DNA of 64,000 nt from Azonexus sp. (GCF_030824335.1 NZ_JAVBXX010000010.1:1-64000); one strand, 5' to 3'. Shown: positions 6,954 through 16,553, numbered from the stretch's first letter. Numbers and translations: made by a program. The notes: generated by a model not told the origin, from the sequence alone.

Positions 6954-7601
6954 TCAAGCCTCGATCAACCCATTCCGCACTGCAACCAGCGTCAGTTCGG
7001 CCGCGTTCTGCACATTGAGTTTCTGCTTGATGTGATAAAGGTGGGTGCCGATTGTGGACGGGCTGAGACAGAAATCGGCGGCCACGTCGTTGACCGAGCG
7101 GCCTTCGGCCAGTTTCAGGAAAACGGCCAGTTCCTTTTCGGTCAGCGTGTCGACCGGGTTGGCCGAGCCGGACAACTGGGCCAGCGCAACCGTTTGCGCC
7201 AGTTCCGGGTCGAGATAGCGACGACCGTTCGCCACTTGGCCGACGGCGCGCAGGAATTCCTCCGGCGCGGCGCGTTTGCACAGGTAGCCGGCGGCACCGA
7301 GACGCAGGGCGCGCACCGGCACGATGTCGTCGTGGTGCGCCGACAGCATCAGCACGCGGGCTTTCGCCTCCCAGACGAGCAAGCGCTCCAGCGCGGCAAG
7401 GCCGCCGATGCCTGGCATCGAGACATCCATGATCAACAGGTCGGGGATCGTTTCGGCGTACAGGCGAATGGCGTTCTCGCCACTCTCGGCCTCACCGATC
7501 ACACAGGCCCCTGCCCCTTCGAGCAGCAGGCGAAAACCAAGGCGGACGACCGCGTGATCGTCGGCCAGCAGGACACGTACACCGTGCAGGGTCTGGTTCA
7601 T
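6954..7601 (-). CDS. NarL/FixJ-type response regulator (pair 2)
   Basis: 215 residues. The receiver has VLLADDHAVVR and Asp59 in LLIMDVSMPG. The LuxR-type helix-turn-helix is in LTEKELAVFLKLAEGRSVNDVAADFCLSPSTIGTHLYHIKQKL. The ATG overlaps the TGA of its kinase gene (7598-7601). The helix-turn-helix differs clearly from that of pair 1, so the two pairs probably read different DNA sites. They lie head to tail in one series with the TonB receptor and quinoprotein accessory genes. Confidence 0.88.
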   Translation of the reverse strand: MNQTLHGVRVLLADDHAVVRLGFRLLLEGAGACVIGEAESGENAIRLYAETIPDLLIMDVSMPGIGGLAALERLLVWEAKARVLMLSAHHDDIVPVRALRLGAAGYLCKRAAPEEFLRAVGQVANGRRYLDPELAQTVALAQLSGSANPVDTLTEKELAVFLKLAEGRSVNDVAADFCLSPSTIGTHLYHIKQKLNVQNAAELTLVAVRNGLIEA

Positions 7602-8950
7602 GGCACTTCCTCCAACAAAACTTGATCGGGCAGACAGGCGTGCAGGCCGAAGCCGCCGCCTGCCGGCCGGGTGAATTCGAGACGACCGCCGAGCAGCGCA
7701 ACGCGCTCGGCCATGCCGGCCAGGCCAAGGCCGCAGCCGGCCTGGGGTGATACGCCGCCAGGATGACCGCGACCATCGTCGCGCAGGCTGAGTTGCAGAT
7801 AACCGGCGCCCCGGACGATCAGCAGATCGACGCGGCTGGCGGCGGCGTGACGCGCCACATTGGTCAAACCTTCCTGGACGATGCGGATGACCGTCTGGGC
7901 GGTTTCATCGGCCAGTGGTCGGGTGCCGAGTTCCAGTTCGGCATGCAGGGCGATGTCTTCATGCTGAGCGCGCCAGTTGTCCAGCAATCGTTCCAGCGCG
8001 TGACCCAGGCTGTCGCCCGCCGGCGGGCGCAGACGATGCAGGATGGCCTTGACGCCCTGCTGCATTTCGCCGGTAACCGCCACAATGCTTTGTGCCGGGC
8101 TGTACAGCGCCGGCTGTTCGGTCGTGCGCTGGGCGATGGCGCCGGCCAGCGCACGCACGGCGGTGATGCCCTGCGCCAGTTCGTCGTGCAATTCGCGGGC
8201 GATCACCCGGCGCTCCTGCTCCAGCCCGGCCTGCATGCGCTCGGCAACTTCGCGCTCGGTTTCCAGCCTTACATTGTCGTTGACCGCAGCATTCAGCCGG
8301 TCGGCCATGCCATTGAAGGCACGCGACAAACGCCCGAGTTCAGGCGTCGAAAATACCGGCAAACGGGTGTCGAAACGACCGCGACCGGTGCGGTCGAGCG
8401 CCTGCATCACCTGTTCCAGCGGACGCAGCGCACAGGCCAGCGCCTTGCCGGCGGCGACATAAAGCAAACCGAGCAGGGCCAGCGCCCAGCCGGCCATCGC
8501 CAGCAGATCGTCCCAGGCGTCGATCACCGCACGCGAAGCATCCGGCACGAGGACCAGACGCAAGTCGCCAACCGTCAGGCTGCGTTGCTCGAAGACCGGA
8601 TGCAGCAAATCAACGAACCATTCGGGTACCTGACGGCCGGCCTTGTAGGTCGGCGGTGGCGAGCGATAGAGCAGGCTGCCATCGGCAGCGAGCAGTTGCA
8701 GTTCATTGGCCCGGATGCGGCCAAGCGGACGAACGACGGCAAGCAGCGCCTCCGCCCCGACTGCCGGTTGCTGCGCGACAAACGCGGCCAGCCATTGCTC
8801 GGAAACACGACTGGCCGCTTCGACCTCTTCGTGAATGCCCTGCCGCGCCCCATGCAGCCAGAGCGCGGCCAGTACCAGCAACAGGCTGGCCGCCAGCCCG
8901 GTGAACACCAGGCTGATGCGGGTGTGCAGACGGAAGGGGCGCATCGACAT
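7598..8950 (-). CDS. membrane sensor histidine kinase, HisKA_3 type (pair 2)
   Basis: 450 residues. The first membrane segment is at about 13-33, followed by a periplasmic sensor with YRSPPPTYKAG and RLVLVPDAS segments. The second segment is at about 150-170, then a HAMP-like region. HisKA_3 has His255 in ARELHDELAQGI and the HATPase has VRIVQEGLTNVARHAA and GLGLAGMAERVALLGG-type motifs. ATG 8950 or 8944 are both possible starts. It follows the TonB-receptor gene after 11 nt, which suggests one transcript. Confidence 0.87.
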   Translation of the reverse strand: MSMRPFRLHTRISLVFTGLAASLLLVLAALWLHGARQGIHEEVEAASRVSEQWLAAFVAQQPAVGAEALLAVVRPLGRIRANELQLLAADGSLLYRSPPPTYKAGRQVPEWFVDLLHPVFEQRSLTVGDLRLVLVPDASRAVIDAWDDLLAMAGWALALLGLLYVAAGKALACALRPLEQVMQALDRTGRGRFDTRLPVFSTPELGRLSRAFNGMADRLNAAVNDNVRLETEREVAERMQAGLEQERRVIARELHDELAQGITAVRALAGAIAQRTTEQPALYSPAQSIVAVTGEMQQGVKAILHRLRPPAGDSLGHALERLLDNWRAQHEDIALHAELELGTRPLADETAQTVIRIVQEGLTNVARHAAASRVDLLIVRGAGYLQLSLRDDGRGHPGGVSPQAGCGLGLAGMAERVALLGGRLEFTRPAGGGFGLHACLPDQVLLEEVP

Positions 8951-8961
8951 CGGACTCAGTC

Positions 8962-11289
8962 TCAGCGAGCGCCGAAGCGGTAGCGCACGCCGACCCAGGC
9001 CGCACGCGGGGCGCCCGGCGCGACGAAGGTTTCGCGTTGCCAGTCGCCGGAATCGCTCTGGAAGCTGCCGGCGCTGTTGAACGGGTTCTCGGCCAGCGCA
9101 GCGGCAGTGGCATAACGCTTGTCGAACACATTGTTCACCCGGGCAAAAACCTGCCAGTCCCGATCAAGCCTGGCCTCGGCATTCAGATTGAGAATGCCGT
9201 AACCGGCAAGCTTGCCCGAACCGTTGAAGGTCCGGCTTTTGCCGAAGGCATCGGTCGTCGTCCCGGCACGGTGCGCATTGTTTTCATTGCCTCGAGCGTA
9301 CTGGCTGGAAAATGCCTGCACATCGCCGCCGATACGCAGCCAGTCGGTGGCCCGCCAACTCAGGCCGAACTTGACGCTGTGCTTGGGCAGGCCGGGCAAA
9401 TAGTCGCCCTTGCCGACATGGATTTCATCGTCCTGTCCATTGGCCGTACACGCTGCGTCGGTGCCGCGCGAGCTGTTGTTCTCGGCCAGCATGCAGGCGT
9501 CGGAGCGGAAGCTGGCGTGCAGGTAACTGTAGTTGGCAAACCAGTCGAAGCGGCCCTGGCGCCCGTTCAGGCCAAGTTCCAGCCCCTGCCGCTGGGTCTT
9601 GCCGAAATTGGTGAAATAGCCGGCGCTGGTGGATGTGCCGACAAAGAGGATGTCATCGCTGGAAATCGTCCGATACACCCCGGCGTTCCAGCCGATATCG
9701 CCCGGCAACTTGCCACGCAGGCCGGCTTCCAGCGTGCGTGCGACGACCTGTTTCAGATACGGGTCGGCGGCCATCGAATTGGGCAGGGTGCAAGGATTGG
9801 CCGGATCGGCGCAGCCCAGCTCGATCGGTGTCGGCACCCGGTTGCCCTGGCTGGCGCCCAGATAGGCATTCAATACCGGCGCAATCTGCCAGGTCAGGCC
9901 GAGCGACGGATTCAGTTTGCGGTAATGGTGATCGCCATCGAGATTCGGCGCCGTGCGGTTCAGCTTGTCGAAAGTCGTGACATGGCTGAAGTTGTAGCGT
10001 GCCGATGCCGTCAGGTGCAAGGCCGGCGTCAGGGCATAGGTATCGGTGACGAACAGGCTGGCGGTACGGGTCGTGCCACGCAGCGCATTTTCCACATCTT
10101 CTGCGCCGGTATTGGAGACACCGCGCGACGCATCGATCACGCCGATCTGCTGGGTCTGGGCAAAACTCACCCGCGCCTGGTCAAGCGAAGTCCCCAGCGT
10201 CAACTGGTGCCGTTCGCCCAGCAAATTCCATTGCAGTGACGCCCCCGTGCCGCGCTGCGCTGTCCGGGTGCGATTATTGGCGCCGGAATCCTGATCCGAG
10301 ATGCCATCGAATGGGCCATCCTCGAAATCGTCGTTGGCATCGCCGTTCAAGGTGCGCGTGGTGTTGCGCCGATGATAGACATTGCCCGACAGGCTCTGTT
10401 TGTCGTTCAGCCAGAAACGGCCGCTCAGGGCGATCTGGGTCAGGTCGTTCCGCGTCTGGTCCGGGTGGGTGAAAATCTGCGCCCGACGTTGGGCATACAT
10501 CGATTCGGGCAGCAGGCCATTGCCCGTCATCTTGGTCACCGCACGGCTCAGCGTCAGATCGGCCTCGCCGCTCGCGCTCTTGTGCGACAACTTGCCGAAA
10601 AACTGCCGGGCATCGGATTTGGAATGATCGCGCCAGCCATCTTCGGCAAACAGATCGCTGCTCACATACCAGCCCAGCGAACCGCTATGACCGCCATATT
10701 CCAGCCCAAGGTTGCGCCGGTCGAAACTCCCGCCGGACACTTCGATCTGCCCGCCGGGATGGCTGAAGCCGCTCTTGGTACGGATGGCCAATGCCCCGCC
10801 CAGCGTATTCAGACCGAACACCGGGTTCGAACCGGGCATCAGGTCCATGCCGGCGATTGCCGTATGCGGCAGCAAATCCCAGTTGACCGTATCGCCGAAG
10901 GGTTCGTTCACCCGCACCCCGTCGAGGTAAACCGACAAGCCCTGCGGCGTGCCCAGCAAGGGCGACGCGGTGAAACCGCGATAATTCACATCCTGCTGGA
11001 ACGGATTGCCCTGCACTTCATTGACATTGACGCTGGGCAACTGGCGAGCCATGAACTCCGGCAGATTCATGCTTTCCTGTTCGTCGATCTGCTGACCGCT
11101 AATCGACTGAACGTTGGCCGGAATCTGCAGCTTGGGAATACCGATACCTGCCAGCGGCGAGTTGCCGACGATCTCCAGGGTTTCGAGCCGGATCGCCGGG
11201 TCAGCGGCCAGCGCCGAACCGAACAAACCGCTCAGGGTCAGAGCCAGCAGGCTACGCGAGGGGCGGGCAAATTGTCTTTGTCTCTTCAT
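8962..11289 (-). CDS. TonB-dependent outer-membrane receptor of the quinoprotein island
   Basis: 775 residues with a signal peptide (SLLALTLSGLFGSALA). The plug domain contains NVQSISGQQIDEQES, VNYRGF, LSVYLDGVRVNEPFGD and NPVFGLNTLGGALAI. A long beta-barrel follows and ends in VGVRYRFGAR. The size is normal for the family. Its start overlaps the tonB stop by 4 nt, and further upstream in the same operon are a zinc metallohydrolase and a SoxYZ-like carrier typical of quinoprotein dehydrogenases. Plausible cargo is a lanthanide chelate, since the divergent dehydrogenase has the lanthanide-type active site. Alternatives are PQQ itself (PqqU-type receptors exist, and no pqq biosynthesis genes are in the window) or copper. 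The cargo is inference. Confidence 0.92.
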   Translation of the reverse strand: MKRQRQFARPSRSLLALTLSGLFGSALAADPAIRLETLEIVGNSPLAGIGIPKLQIPANVQSISGQQIDEQESMNLPEFMARQLPSVNVNEVQGNPFQQDVNYRGFTASPLLGTPQGLSVYLDGVRVNEPFGDTVNWDLLPHTAIAGMDLMPGSNPVFGLNTLGGALAIRTKSGFSHPGGQIEVSGGSFDRRNLGLEYGGHSGSLGWYVSSDLFAEDGWRDHSKSDARQFFGKLSHKSASGEADLTLSRAVTKMTGNGLLPESMYAQRRAQIFTHPDQTRNDLTQIALSGRFWLNDKQSLSGNVYHRRNTTRTLNGDANDDFEDGPFDGISDQDSGANNRTRTAQRGTGASLQWNLLGERHQLTLGTSLDQARVSFAQTQQIGVIDASRGVSNTGAEDVENALRGTTRTASLFVTDTYALTPALHLTASARYNFSHVTTFDKLNRTAPNLDGDHHYRKLNPSLGLTWQIAPVLNAYLGASQGNRVPTPIELGCADPANPCTLPNSMAADPYLKQVVARTLEAGLRGKLPGDIGWNAGVYRTISSDDILFVGTSTSAGYFTNFGKTQRQGLELGLNGRQGRFDWFANYSYLHASFRSDACMLAENNSSRGTDAACTANGQDDEIHVGKGDYLPGLPKHSVKFGLSWRATDWLRIGGDVQAFSSQYARGNENNAHRAGTTTDAFGKSRTFNGSGKLAGYGILNLNAEARLDRDWQVFARVNNVFDKRYATAAALAENPFNSAGSFQSDSGDWQRETFVAPGAPRAAWVGVRYRFGAR

Positions 11290-12041
11290 GTCGTTTTTCT
11301 CAGTTTGTAATTGATCGGGATGACCACCTGGAGTTCGCTGTCATTGAGCGCCTCGGGAAAAGGCGGCAGCGTGCCAAAACCGGCCAGCATCGCCAGCGCA
11401 TGCTTGTCCAGCACATCGAAGCCGCTGGAATGTTCGAGATGAACCGCGAGCAACTGGCCCTTGCGCGCCACCTGCAGACGCAGTCGAACCTCGCCTTCCC
11501 AGCCGCGCAATGCGGCAACGCGCGGATATTCCTGCTGCCGGGCGAGCAATTCGCTTAGTTGACGCCGATAAGCCAGCAGCAAATCGGACGAAGAAGCAGC
11601 CGATGACGCAGCGGTTGCGGATGGCGGCACCGGGGCAGACACGGCCGGAACCGGTTGAAGGGTCGCCGGCGATGGCGGCGCCGCTGCGGCGATTGCCGGC
11701 TGACTGGTCGGAGTGGCCGGCCCTTGCTGCACCACATGGGCCGGCCCGGCAGCCTCTGGCACGCGGGAAGTGGGGGACATCTTCCGGGGCGGCTCTGGCT
11801 GCCGGACCTTCGTTGGAAGCACCGCTGCCGGCATGGCAGCGACAGATGCTTCGGGTTCGACGGGAGGAATCAAACGCAAGCTCGCCTGGATGGGTGGCGA
11901 AACTCGCTCATGCGAGGTTTGCTGCGTCGATGCCGTGAATAGCAGCGCCCCGTGCAACAGCAAGGACGCCGCCAAAATCAGCGAAAAACGCCGGTCGACC
12001 GCAGGCGGCAGGCAATAAACCCGGTGCACGGTCGAAGCCAT
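11286..12041 (-). CDS. tonB: TonB-family energy transducer dedicated to the adjacent receptor
   Basis: 251 residues from ATG 12041, 1 nt after the upstream stop; the longer in-frame extension overlaps the metallohydrolase gene and is rejected. One N-terminal membrane helix (SLILAASLLLHGALLF) is followed by a Pro/Ala-rich periplasmic spacer with many PP, PAT and APV runs. The C-terminal TonB domain has EYPRVAALRGWEGEVRLRLQV, GFDVLDKHALAML and PIN-Y. It connects inner-membrane energy (ExbBD, not in the window) to the receptor encoded next. A tonB fused into this operon implies that the imported molecule matters for the dehydrogenase system. Confidence 0.88.
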   Translation of the reverse strand: MASTVHRVYCLPPAVDRRFSLILAASLLLHGALLFTASTQQTSHERVSPPIQASLRLIPPVEPEASVAAMPAAVLPTKVRQPEPPRKMSPTSRVPEAAGPAHVVQQGPATPTSQPAIAAAAPPSPATLQPVPAVSAPVPPSATAASSAASSSDLLLAYRRQLSELLARQQEYPRVAALRGWEGEVRLRLQVARKGQLLAVHLEHSSGFDVLDKHALAMLAGFGTLPPFPEALNDSELQVVIPINYKLRKTT

Positions 12042-12042
12042 C

Positions 12043-13008
12043 TCAGTAGCGGCCTTCCAGCACGCCCTGCTCGGCGGCCGGGAACAGATGGCCGACGGAA
12101 CGGCGATATTCGCTCCGGGCCTGCGGCCATTGGGCAAAATCGGGCGCGACCGGCAGTTCCAGCACTTCGTTCATGTCCTGTCCGGCCTGTGCGGCACGGC
12201 GCAGCGCACCTTGCAACCAGGTCAGCCAGGCGCGGGTCTGGCGGATGGGCTGCGCATCGCGACTGACCTCTCCGTGTCCCGGCACCAATGCGGTGAAGCC
12301 GGGTTCGCGGGTGATGGCTTCCAGCGTATCGAGCGCGGCCAGCCAGCGCGTTACATCGGCGTGCGGCGTCGTCGGCGCCCGGCGGTTGAAGGCCAGATCG
12401 CCGGCAAACAGGACACCGCTGGTTTCGTCATAAACCGCCAGATCGGCCCCGGTGTGGCCATCCAGCGCGATCAGGCGCAAGCGGCGGCCGGCAATATCGC
12501 TCGTCCCGACGGCCAGTGTTTTGTTCGGCACCTGCACTTCGGTGTCTTTCATCCAGTCGCCGCTCAGGCGAAACAGGTTCTCGGCAAAGGCATTACCCTC
12601 CTCGGCGATGCCCTTGACGGTTGCCGGCAAGGCACCGATCGGCAGATCGGCAAAGGCCTGATTTCCCAAAAAATGGTCCGGATGATGATGGGTGTTGATC
12701 AGCATCACCGGCGATTTACCGGTTTGCGCCGTCATGCTTTGGCGCATCTGCCGGCCGTAACGCAAGGAGGGACCGCTGTCGATCACGATCAGGCCGGCCG
12801 GCGCGACGATGAAACCGGTGTTGACGATATTGCCGCCGTTTTCCATCGTGAAATCTTCGGTCCGCCCAATGAAGGCATACACGCCATCGGCCACCTTGCG
12901 GGCCTGCAGGGCGTAATCGAACTCGGCCGCCGGGAGCAAACCGGGCAACAGGCCGCTCAGGCCGGCCAGCAGGAAAGCGAGCCGGCGTTTCATGGCGCAA
13001 TATTTCAT
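12043..13008 (-). CDS. quinoprotein relay system zinc metallohydrolase
   Basis: 321 residues with an N-terminal signal peptide (LAFLLAGLSGLLPGLLPAA). The metallo-beta-lactamase fold shows THHHPDH (metal ligands), LIVIDSGPS, LDGHTGADLAVY, LFAGDLAFN and VPGHG. The protein belongs by context and motif to the SoxH-like metallohydrolases found next to PQQ dehydrogenases. The precise reaction is unknown; thiol or persulfide chemistry together with the SoxYZ-like carrier has been proposed for the family. The ATG overlaps the SoxYZ-like stop by 4 nt. The signal peptide places it in the periplasm with the dehydrogenases. Confidence 0.85.
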   Translation of the reverse strand: MKYCAMKRRLAFLLAGLSGLLPGLLPAAEFDYALQARKVADGVYAFIGRTEDFTMENGGNIVNTGFIVAPAGLIVIDSGPSLRYGRQMRQSMTAQTGKSPVMLINTHHHPDHFLGNQAFADLPIGALPATVKGIAEEGNAFAENLFRLSGDWMKDTEVQVPNKTLAVGTSDIAGRRLRLIALDGHTGADLAVYDETSGVLFAGDLAFNRRAPTTPHADVTRWLAALDTLEAITREPGFTALVPGHGEVSRDAQPIRQTRAWLTWLQGALRRAAQAGQDMNEVLELPVAPDFAQWPQARSEYRRSVGHLFPAAEQGVLEGRY

Positions 13009-13775
13009 GGCGCAATCCTTGCCCGGAAGGCGTTGCCGTTGTTATCCCGGCCGCTGGCTTCGACCGCACCGGCATTCTCCCCGGCCTGCAAGGTGAAGAC
13101 CGGGTTCTCGCTGACCGGCTCGAAGGTTTGCAAACGCATCAGACGCTGACCGGCGGCATCGTGAAAATCGATCTCCTCGAGATGAAAGGCCGGCGTGCCG
13201 GCCACCAGCCCGGTGTCCATCGGATGTTCGATGCGCAGGCGCAGCCGACCGGCATTCGGCCCGGTAGACCATTGCCGGCCGCTGACCGCATTCAGGCGCT
13301 GCTGCCAGTCCTTGGCTGCCGCACTACCGGCTGGCGCGGTACATCCGCCGCCGACGGTATTCACCCAGGTGCCGCCCACATGCCAGATTCCGTCCGCCGT
13401 GCGGACGGCCGCCCGCACCGGGGTCGATTGCTGCAGCTTGACGCGAAAACCGAGGTAGGCCGAGGCGTGCTCGGGATAGAAACGCAACACCTGCACAATC
13501 GGGTTGAAGTCGGCGAAGACAAGCACCTCGACCACCTTGCCCAATTGCGTCGCATCGACCGTTACCGGCACCTGCAACGGATCTTCTGCCATCGACGGGG
13601 CAATCACCTTGACCCGCGGGTCGAACAACACAGGAGCGCCGGCCAGGAAGCTTTTTTCCATCTCGCCCCAGCGGGCCGAAGCCAGCGGATCGCCGGTTTC
13701 GCTGAGGGCAGCCGCATCGGCCGCCGGCATCAAGGCAGCCAAGGCAAGCGCCGCGATGGTCATCGGGAATTTCAT
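13005..13775 (-). CDS. quinoprotein dehydrogenase-associated SoxYZ-like carrier
   Basis: 256 residues from ATG 13775, with GGAGAGAG upstream. Signal peptide: [17 protein letters not shown]. The first half is SoxY-like and carries the swinging-arm type segment [10 protein letters not shown], with one cysteine, internal rather than C-terminal. The second half is SoxZ-like ([12 protein letters not shown]...ARIAP). SoxY and SoxZ are thus fused in one chain, as in the carriers linked to PQQ dehydrogenases. It is the first gene of the long minus-strand operon and sits 46 nt from a perfect -24/-12 promoter. The carrier probably works with the metallohydrolase encoded next. Confidence 0.85.
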   Translation of the reverse strand: MKFPMTIAALALAALMPAADAAALSETGDPLASARWGEMEKSFLAGAPVLFDPRVKVIAPSMAEDPLQVPVTVDATQLGKVVEVLVFADFNPIVQVLRFYPEHASAYLGFRVKLQQSTPVRAAVRTADGIWHVGGTWVNTVGGGCTAPAGSAAAKDWQQRLNAVSGRQWSTGPNAGRLRLRIEHPMDTGLVAGTPAFHLEEIDFHDAAGQRLMRLQTFEPVSENPVFTLQAGENAGAVEASGRDNNGNAFRARIAP

Positions 13776-13820
13776 GGTGTCTCTCTCCAATCGCCCTGTG
13801 GGCTGTTTGTCTGAAGAGAG

Positions 13821-13836
13821 TGCAAGCGCCGTGCCA
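13821..13836 (-). promoter_or_regulatory. sigma-54 promoter of the SoxYZ/TonB/two-component operon
   Basis: On the minus strand the sequence reads TGGCACGGCGCTTGCA, a perfect match to the TGGCACG-N4-TTGCA consensus. Transcription would start near 13809, about 35 nt before the ATG at 13775. An AcoR-like sigma-54 activator is encoded at 38641-40635. Confidence 0.85.
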
Positions 13837-13933
13837 AACCCGTGCAACCCCCGCCAAGGCCCGAGCCATCAAGGAATCGGGGTTTTACGTCGAAACCGCC
13901 GGTCGACCGCAACAAACGAACTGTGCAACTGTG

Positions 13934-13943
13934 GAACACCTGT
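13934..13943. promoter_or_regulatory. candidate activator site shared with the aldehyde dehydrogenase promoter
   Basis: GAACACCTGT here also occurs at 31766-31775. The copies lie about 100-120 bp upstream of the sigma-54 promoters at 13821, 14050 and 31888, the usual place for an enhancer-binding protein. Its core is a short inverted repeat ACA-N2-TGT. No copy was found in the 38442-38519 region, so the link is tentative. The rest of the 416-bp gap 13776-14191 holds no gene, only the two divergent promoters and leaders. Confidence 0.35.
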
Positions 13944-14049
13944 ATCCATTTGCAGCAGACCGACCTGCGACATGGCACACATTGCCCGGCCCCCGGGAAT
14001 TCCCCGCCCGGCCGCATGGATGGCGGCCTTGCGGCCATCCCGCAAGGTG

Positions 14050-14065
14050 TGGCACAGGCCTTGCA
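14050..14065 (+). promoter_or_regulatory. sigma-54 promoter of the lanthanide-type dehydrogenase
   Basis: TGGCACAGGCCTTGCA matches the -24/-12 consensus with GG and GC at the required spacing. The expected start is near 14077, leaving a leader of about 115 nt before ATG 14192. It diverges from the promoter at 13821-13836, about 215 bp away. Confidence 0.85.
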
Positions 14066-14191
14066 GACGGCGCTACTCACCGGCGGCTGCTCCACGGCAA
14101 TTGGCGCAGCCACCGTTTGGCTTTCCGCACCGGACCACGGCAAGGTTCTGTGCATGCGTGCGGAATTCATACTCACACAAGGAGACTATCA

Positions 14192-15973
14192 ATGCACCGT
14201 CATTCCCTCCCCCAGCGTCACCGACTCGGTCTCGCGCTGGCTGTCGCCCTGGCCTTCGCCGGCAGCCCAGCCACCGCCACCGTCACCGATGCCGACATCC
14301 TCAACGATGCCAAGACCACCGGCGATGTCGTCAGCTTCGGCCTCGGCACCCAGGGCCAGCGTTTCAGCCCATCGACCCAGATCAATACCAAATCCGTCAA
14401 GGATCTGGTGCCGGCCTGGTCGATGTCCTTCGGCGGCGAAAAACAACGCGGCCAGGAATCGCAACCGGTCATCCACAACGGCAAGATGTTCGTCACCGCC
14501 TCGTATAGCCGCCTTTTTGCGGTCGACGCCAAATCGGGCAAGAAACTGTGGAAGTACGAACACCGCCTGCCGGACGGCATCATGCCCTGCTGCGATGTGA
14601 TCAACCGCGGCGCCGCCCTGTACGGCAACCTGGTCTTTTTCGCCACGCTCGACGCTCAACTGGTCGCCCTCAACCAGGACACCGGCAAAGTGGTCTGGAA
14701 GGAAAAGCTGGGTGATTACGCCGCCGGCTACTCTGCCACTGCTGCCCCGATCATCGCCAAGGGCAAGCTGATCACCGGCGTTTCCGGCGGCGAATTCGGC
14801 GCTGTTGGCCGGATCGATGCACGCGACCCGATGACCGGCAAGCTGATCTGGACCCGTCCGACCGTCGAAGGTCACATGGGCTACCGTTACGAAAACGGCC
14901 AGGAAATCGAAAACGGCATTTCCGGCACGCTCAACGCCACCTGGGAAGGCGACCTGTGGAAGACCGGCGGTGCAGCGACCTGGAACGGCGCCACCTACGA
15001 TCCGGAAACCAACCTGATCTTCGCCGGCACCGGCAACCCGGCCCCGTGGAACAGCCACCTGCGTCCGGGCGACAACCTGTTCTCGTCGTCCACCGTCGCC
15101 ATCGACGCCGATACCGGCAAGATCAGCTGGCACTATCAGAACACCCCGCACGACGGCTGGGACTTTGACGGTGTGAACGAATTCGTTTCCTTCGACTACA
15201 AGGACCCGAAGACCGGCAAGGTGATCAAGGCGGGCGGCAAGGCTGACCGTAACGGCTTCTTCTTCGTCAACGACCGGACCAACGGCAAGCTGTTGAACGC
15301 TTTCCCCTTCGTCAAGAAGATCACCTGGGCCACCGGCTTCAACCTGGAAACCGGCCGTCCGAACTACATTGAAGAAGGCCGCCCCGGCGACCCGACGCAA
15401 GGTGTTGACGGCAAGAAGGGCAAGGTTGTCTTCTCGGCGCCGTCCTTCCTCGGCGGCAAGAACCAGCAGCAGATGGCCTACAGCCCGCAGACCGGCCTGT
15501 TCTACGTGCCGGCCAACGAGTGGTCGATGGATATCTGGAACGAGCCGGTTTCGTACAAGAAGGGCGCCGCCTACCTGGGCGCCGGCTTCACCATCAAGGC
15601 CATCCACGATGACCATATCGGCGTGCTGCGCGCAGTCGATCCGGCCACCGGCAAGATCGTCTGGGAAAACAAGAACTACGCCCCGCTCTGGGGTGGCGTG
15701 CTGACCACGGCTGGCGGCCTGATTTTCTACGGTACCCCGGAAGGCTTCCTGAAGGGTGTTGACGCCAAGACCGGCAAGGAGCTGTGGTCCTTCCAGACCG
15801 GCACCGGCATCGTTGCACCGCCGGTCAGCTGGGAACAGGATGGCGAGCAGATGATCGCCGTGACGACCGGCTGGGGCGGCGCTGTGCCGCTGTGGGGCGG
15901 CGACGTGGCCAAGCGCGTGAACTTCCTCGAACAGGGCGGTTCCGTCTGGGTCTTCAAGCTGCACAAGCGTTAA
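14192..15973 (+). CDS. pedH: PQQ-dependent alcohol dehydrogenase, predicted lanthanide-dependent (PedH type)
   Basis: 593 residues from ATG 14192 (AAGGAGA upstream; earlier in-frame ATGs lie upstream of this promoter's leader). Signal peptide: [18 protein letters not shown]. It is an eight-bladed propeller with vicinal Cys133-Cys134 (MPCCDV) next to PQQ. Predicted metal ligands are Glu201 (GGEFGAVG) and Asn282 (TGNPAPWN). The active site reads [11 protein letters not shown]: Asp324 is the catalytic base and Asp326, two residues on, is the extra carboxylate that marks lanthanide-dependent XoxF/PedH enzymes. It oxidises alcohols in the periplasm and passes electrons to a cytochrome c. It is alone on its transcript, driven by a sigma-54 promoter and closed by a strong terminator. 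The exact substrate range is not readable. Confidence 0.92.
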   Translation: MHRHSLPQRHRLGLALAVALAFAGSPATATVTDADILNDAKTTGDVVSFGLGTQGQRFSPSTQINTKSVKDLVPAWSMSFGGEKQRGQESQPVIHNGKMFVTASYSRLFAVDAKSGKKLWKYEHRLPDGIMPCCDVINRGAALYGNLVFFATLDAQLVALNQDTGKVVWKEKLGDYAAGYSATAAPIIAKGKLITGVSGGEFGAVGRIDARDPMTGKLIWTRPTVEGHMGYRYENGQEIENGISGTLNATWEGDLWKTGGAATWNGATYDPETNLIFAGTGNPAPWNSHLRPGDNLFSSSTVAIDADTGKISWHYQNTPHDGWDFDGVNEFVSFDYKDPKTGKVIKAGGKADRNGFFFVNDRTNGKLLNAFPFVKKITWATGFNLETGRPNYIEEGRPGDPTQGVDGKKGKVVFSAPSFLGGKNQQQMAYSPQTGLFYVPANEWSMDIWNEPVSYKKGAAYLGAGFTIKAIHDDHIGVLRAVDPATGKIVWENKNYAPLWGGVLTTAGGLIFYGTPEGFLKGVDAKTGKELWSFQTGTGIVAPPVSWEQDGEQMIAVTTGWGGAVPLWGGDVAKRVNFLEQGGSVWVFKLHKR

Positions 15974-16010
15974 ACGATTTCCACCAAGGGCGCTGCATCG
16001 CCCGCTCCAG

Positions 16011-16046
16011 ACGGCGCACTGGCTTCGGCCAGCGCGCCGTTTTTTT
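16011..16046 (+). terminator. terminator after pedH-like gene
   Basis: ACGGCGC-CTGGC arm, TTCG loop, GCCAG-GCGCCGT arm, then seven T residues. It stops plus-strand transcription before the convergent cytochrome gene. Confidence 0.88.
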
Positions 16047-16077
16047 GCCTGCTTTCCGGGTTGACCGCAAAAATTCA

Positions 16078-16548
16078 CTACGGCTCCCGGCGTACGCGGG
16101 ATTCGATGAAGGTCTGGATGGCCCAGGCCAGTTCCTGCTTGAGCACACCGTCCCACGGCGGCATGTGCGTTATGCCGACAATGACCTTCCCCTGACGCAC
16201 GGTCTTGGCGAAATAGGCGTCGTTGTCGCGCAGGCAGGCAGCTTGCAATTCGGCATCGCCGATGCGCCGGCAATAGCGGTTGAGATTGCGCAGGTCGGGT
16301 GCCGGTGCGGCATTGGTACTGGCATCGGCCCCGTGGCAGCGGGCGCAGGCCTGGTTGTAGGCCTGCTGGCCGATGTCGATGGCGAGCGCATTGCCCCGGT
16401 AGGGATTGCCCTCCAGCCATGACGTACCGAGCACCGGCAAGCCGGCAGGTTCGACGCTCGGCGCCACGGCAACTTCGTTGGCGATGGCCGAACTGGAGAG
16501 CAGGAAGGCGAACAGGACAGCGAACAGCGGGGAGATCATTTTGCGCAT
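16078..16548 (-). CDS. exaB: periplasmic cytochrome c partner of the calcium-type dehydrogenase
   Basis: 156 residues from ATG 16548; ATG 16572 is an alternative that overlaps the upstream stop. Signal peptide: FAVLFAFLLSSSAIA. It has one haem site CARCH and a probable Met ligand in THMPPWDG. The sequence layout GNPYRGNALAIDIGQQAYNQACARCHGADAS is that of the PedF/ExaB cytochrome c550 family. In that family the protein takes electrons from the quinoprotein and hands them to the respiratory chain. It is the last gene after the WDFS dehydrogenase and the pentapeptide protein. The gene symbol is given by position and family and is less certain than the function. Confidence 0.82.
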   Translation of the reverse strand: MRKMISPLFAVLFAFLLSSSAIANEVAVAPSVEPAGLPVLGTSWLEGNPYRGNALAIDIGQQAYNQACARCHGADASTNAAPAPDLRNLNRYCRRIGDAELQAACLRDNDAYFAKTVRQGKVIVGITHMPPWDGVLKQELAWAIQTFIESRVRREP

Positions 16549-16553
16549 GCAAA

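Noticed and set aside
9037-10239. 400-codon open frame on the plus strand
   Set aside because: Antisense to the TonB-dependent receptor, whose plug and barrel are intact.
13973-13988. TGGCAC...TTGC resembling a -24/-12 element
   Set aside because: GG and GC are two bases too close; the element at 14050-14065 has the correct spacing.
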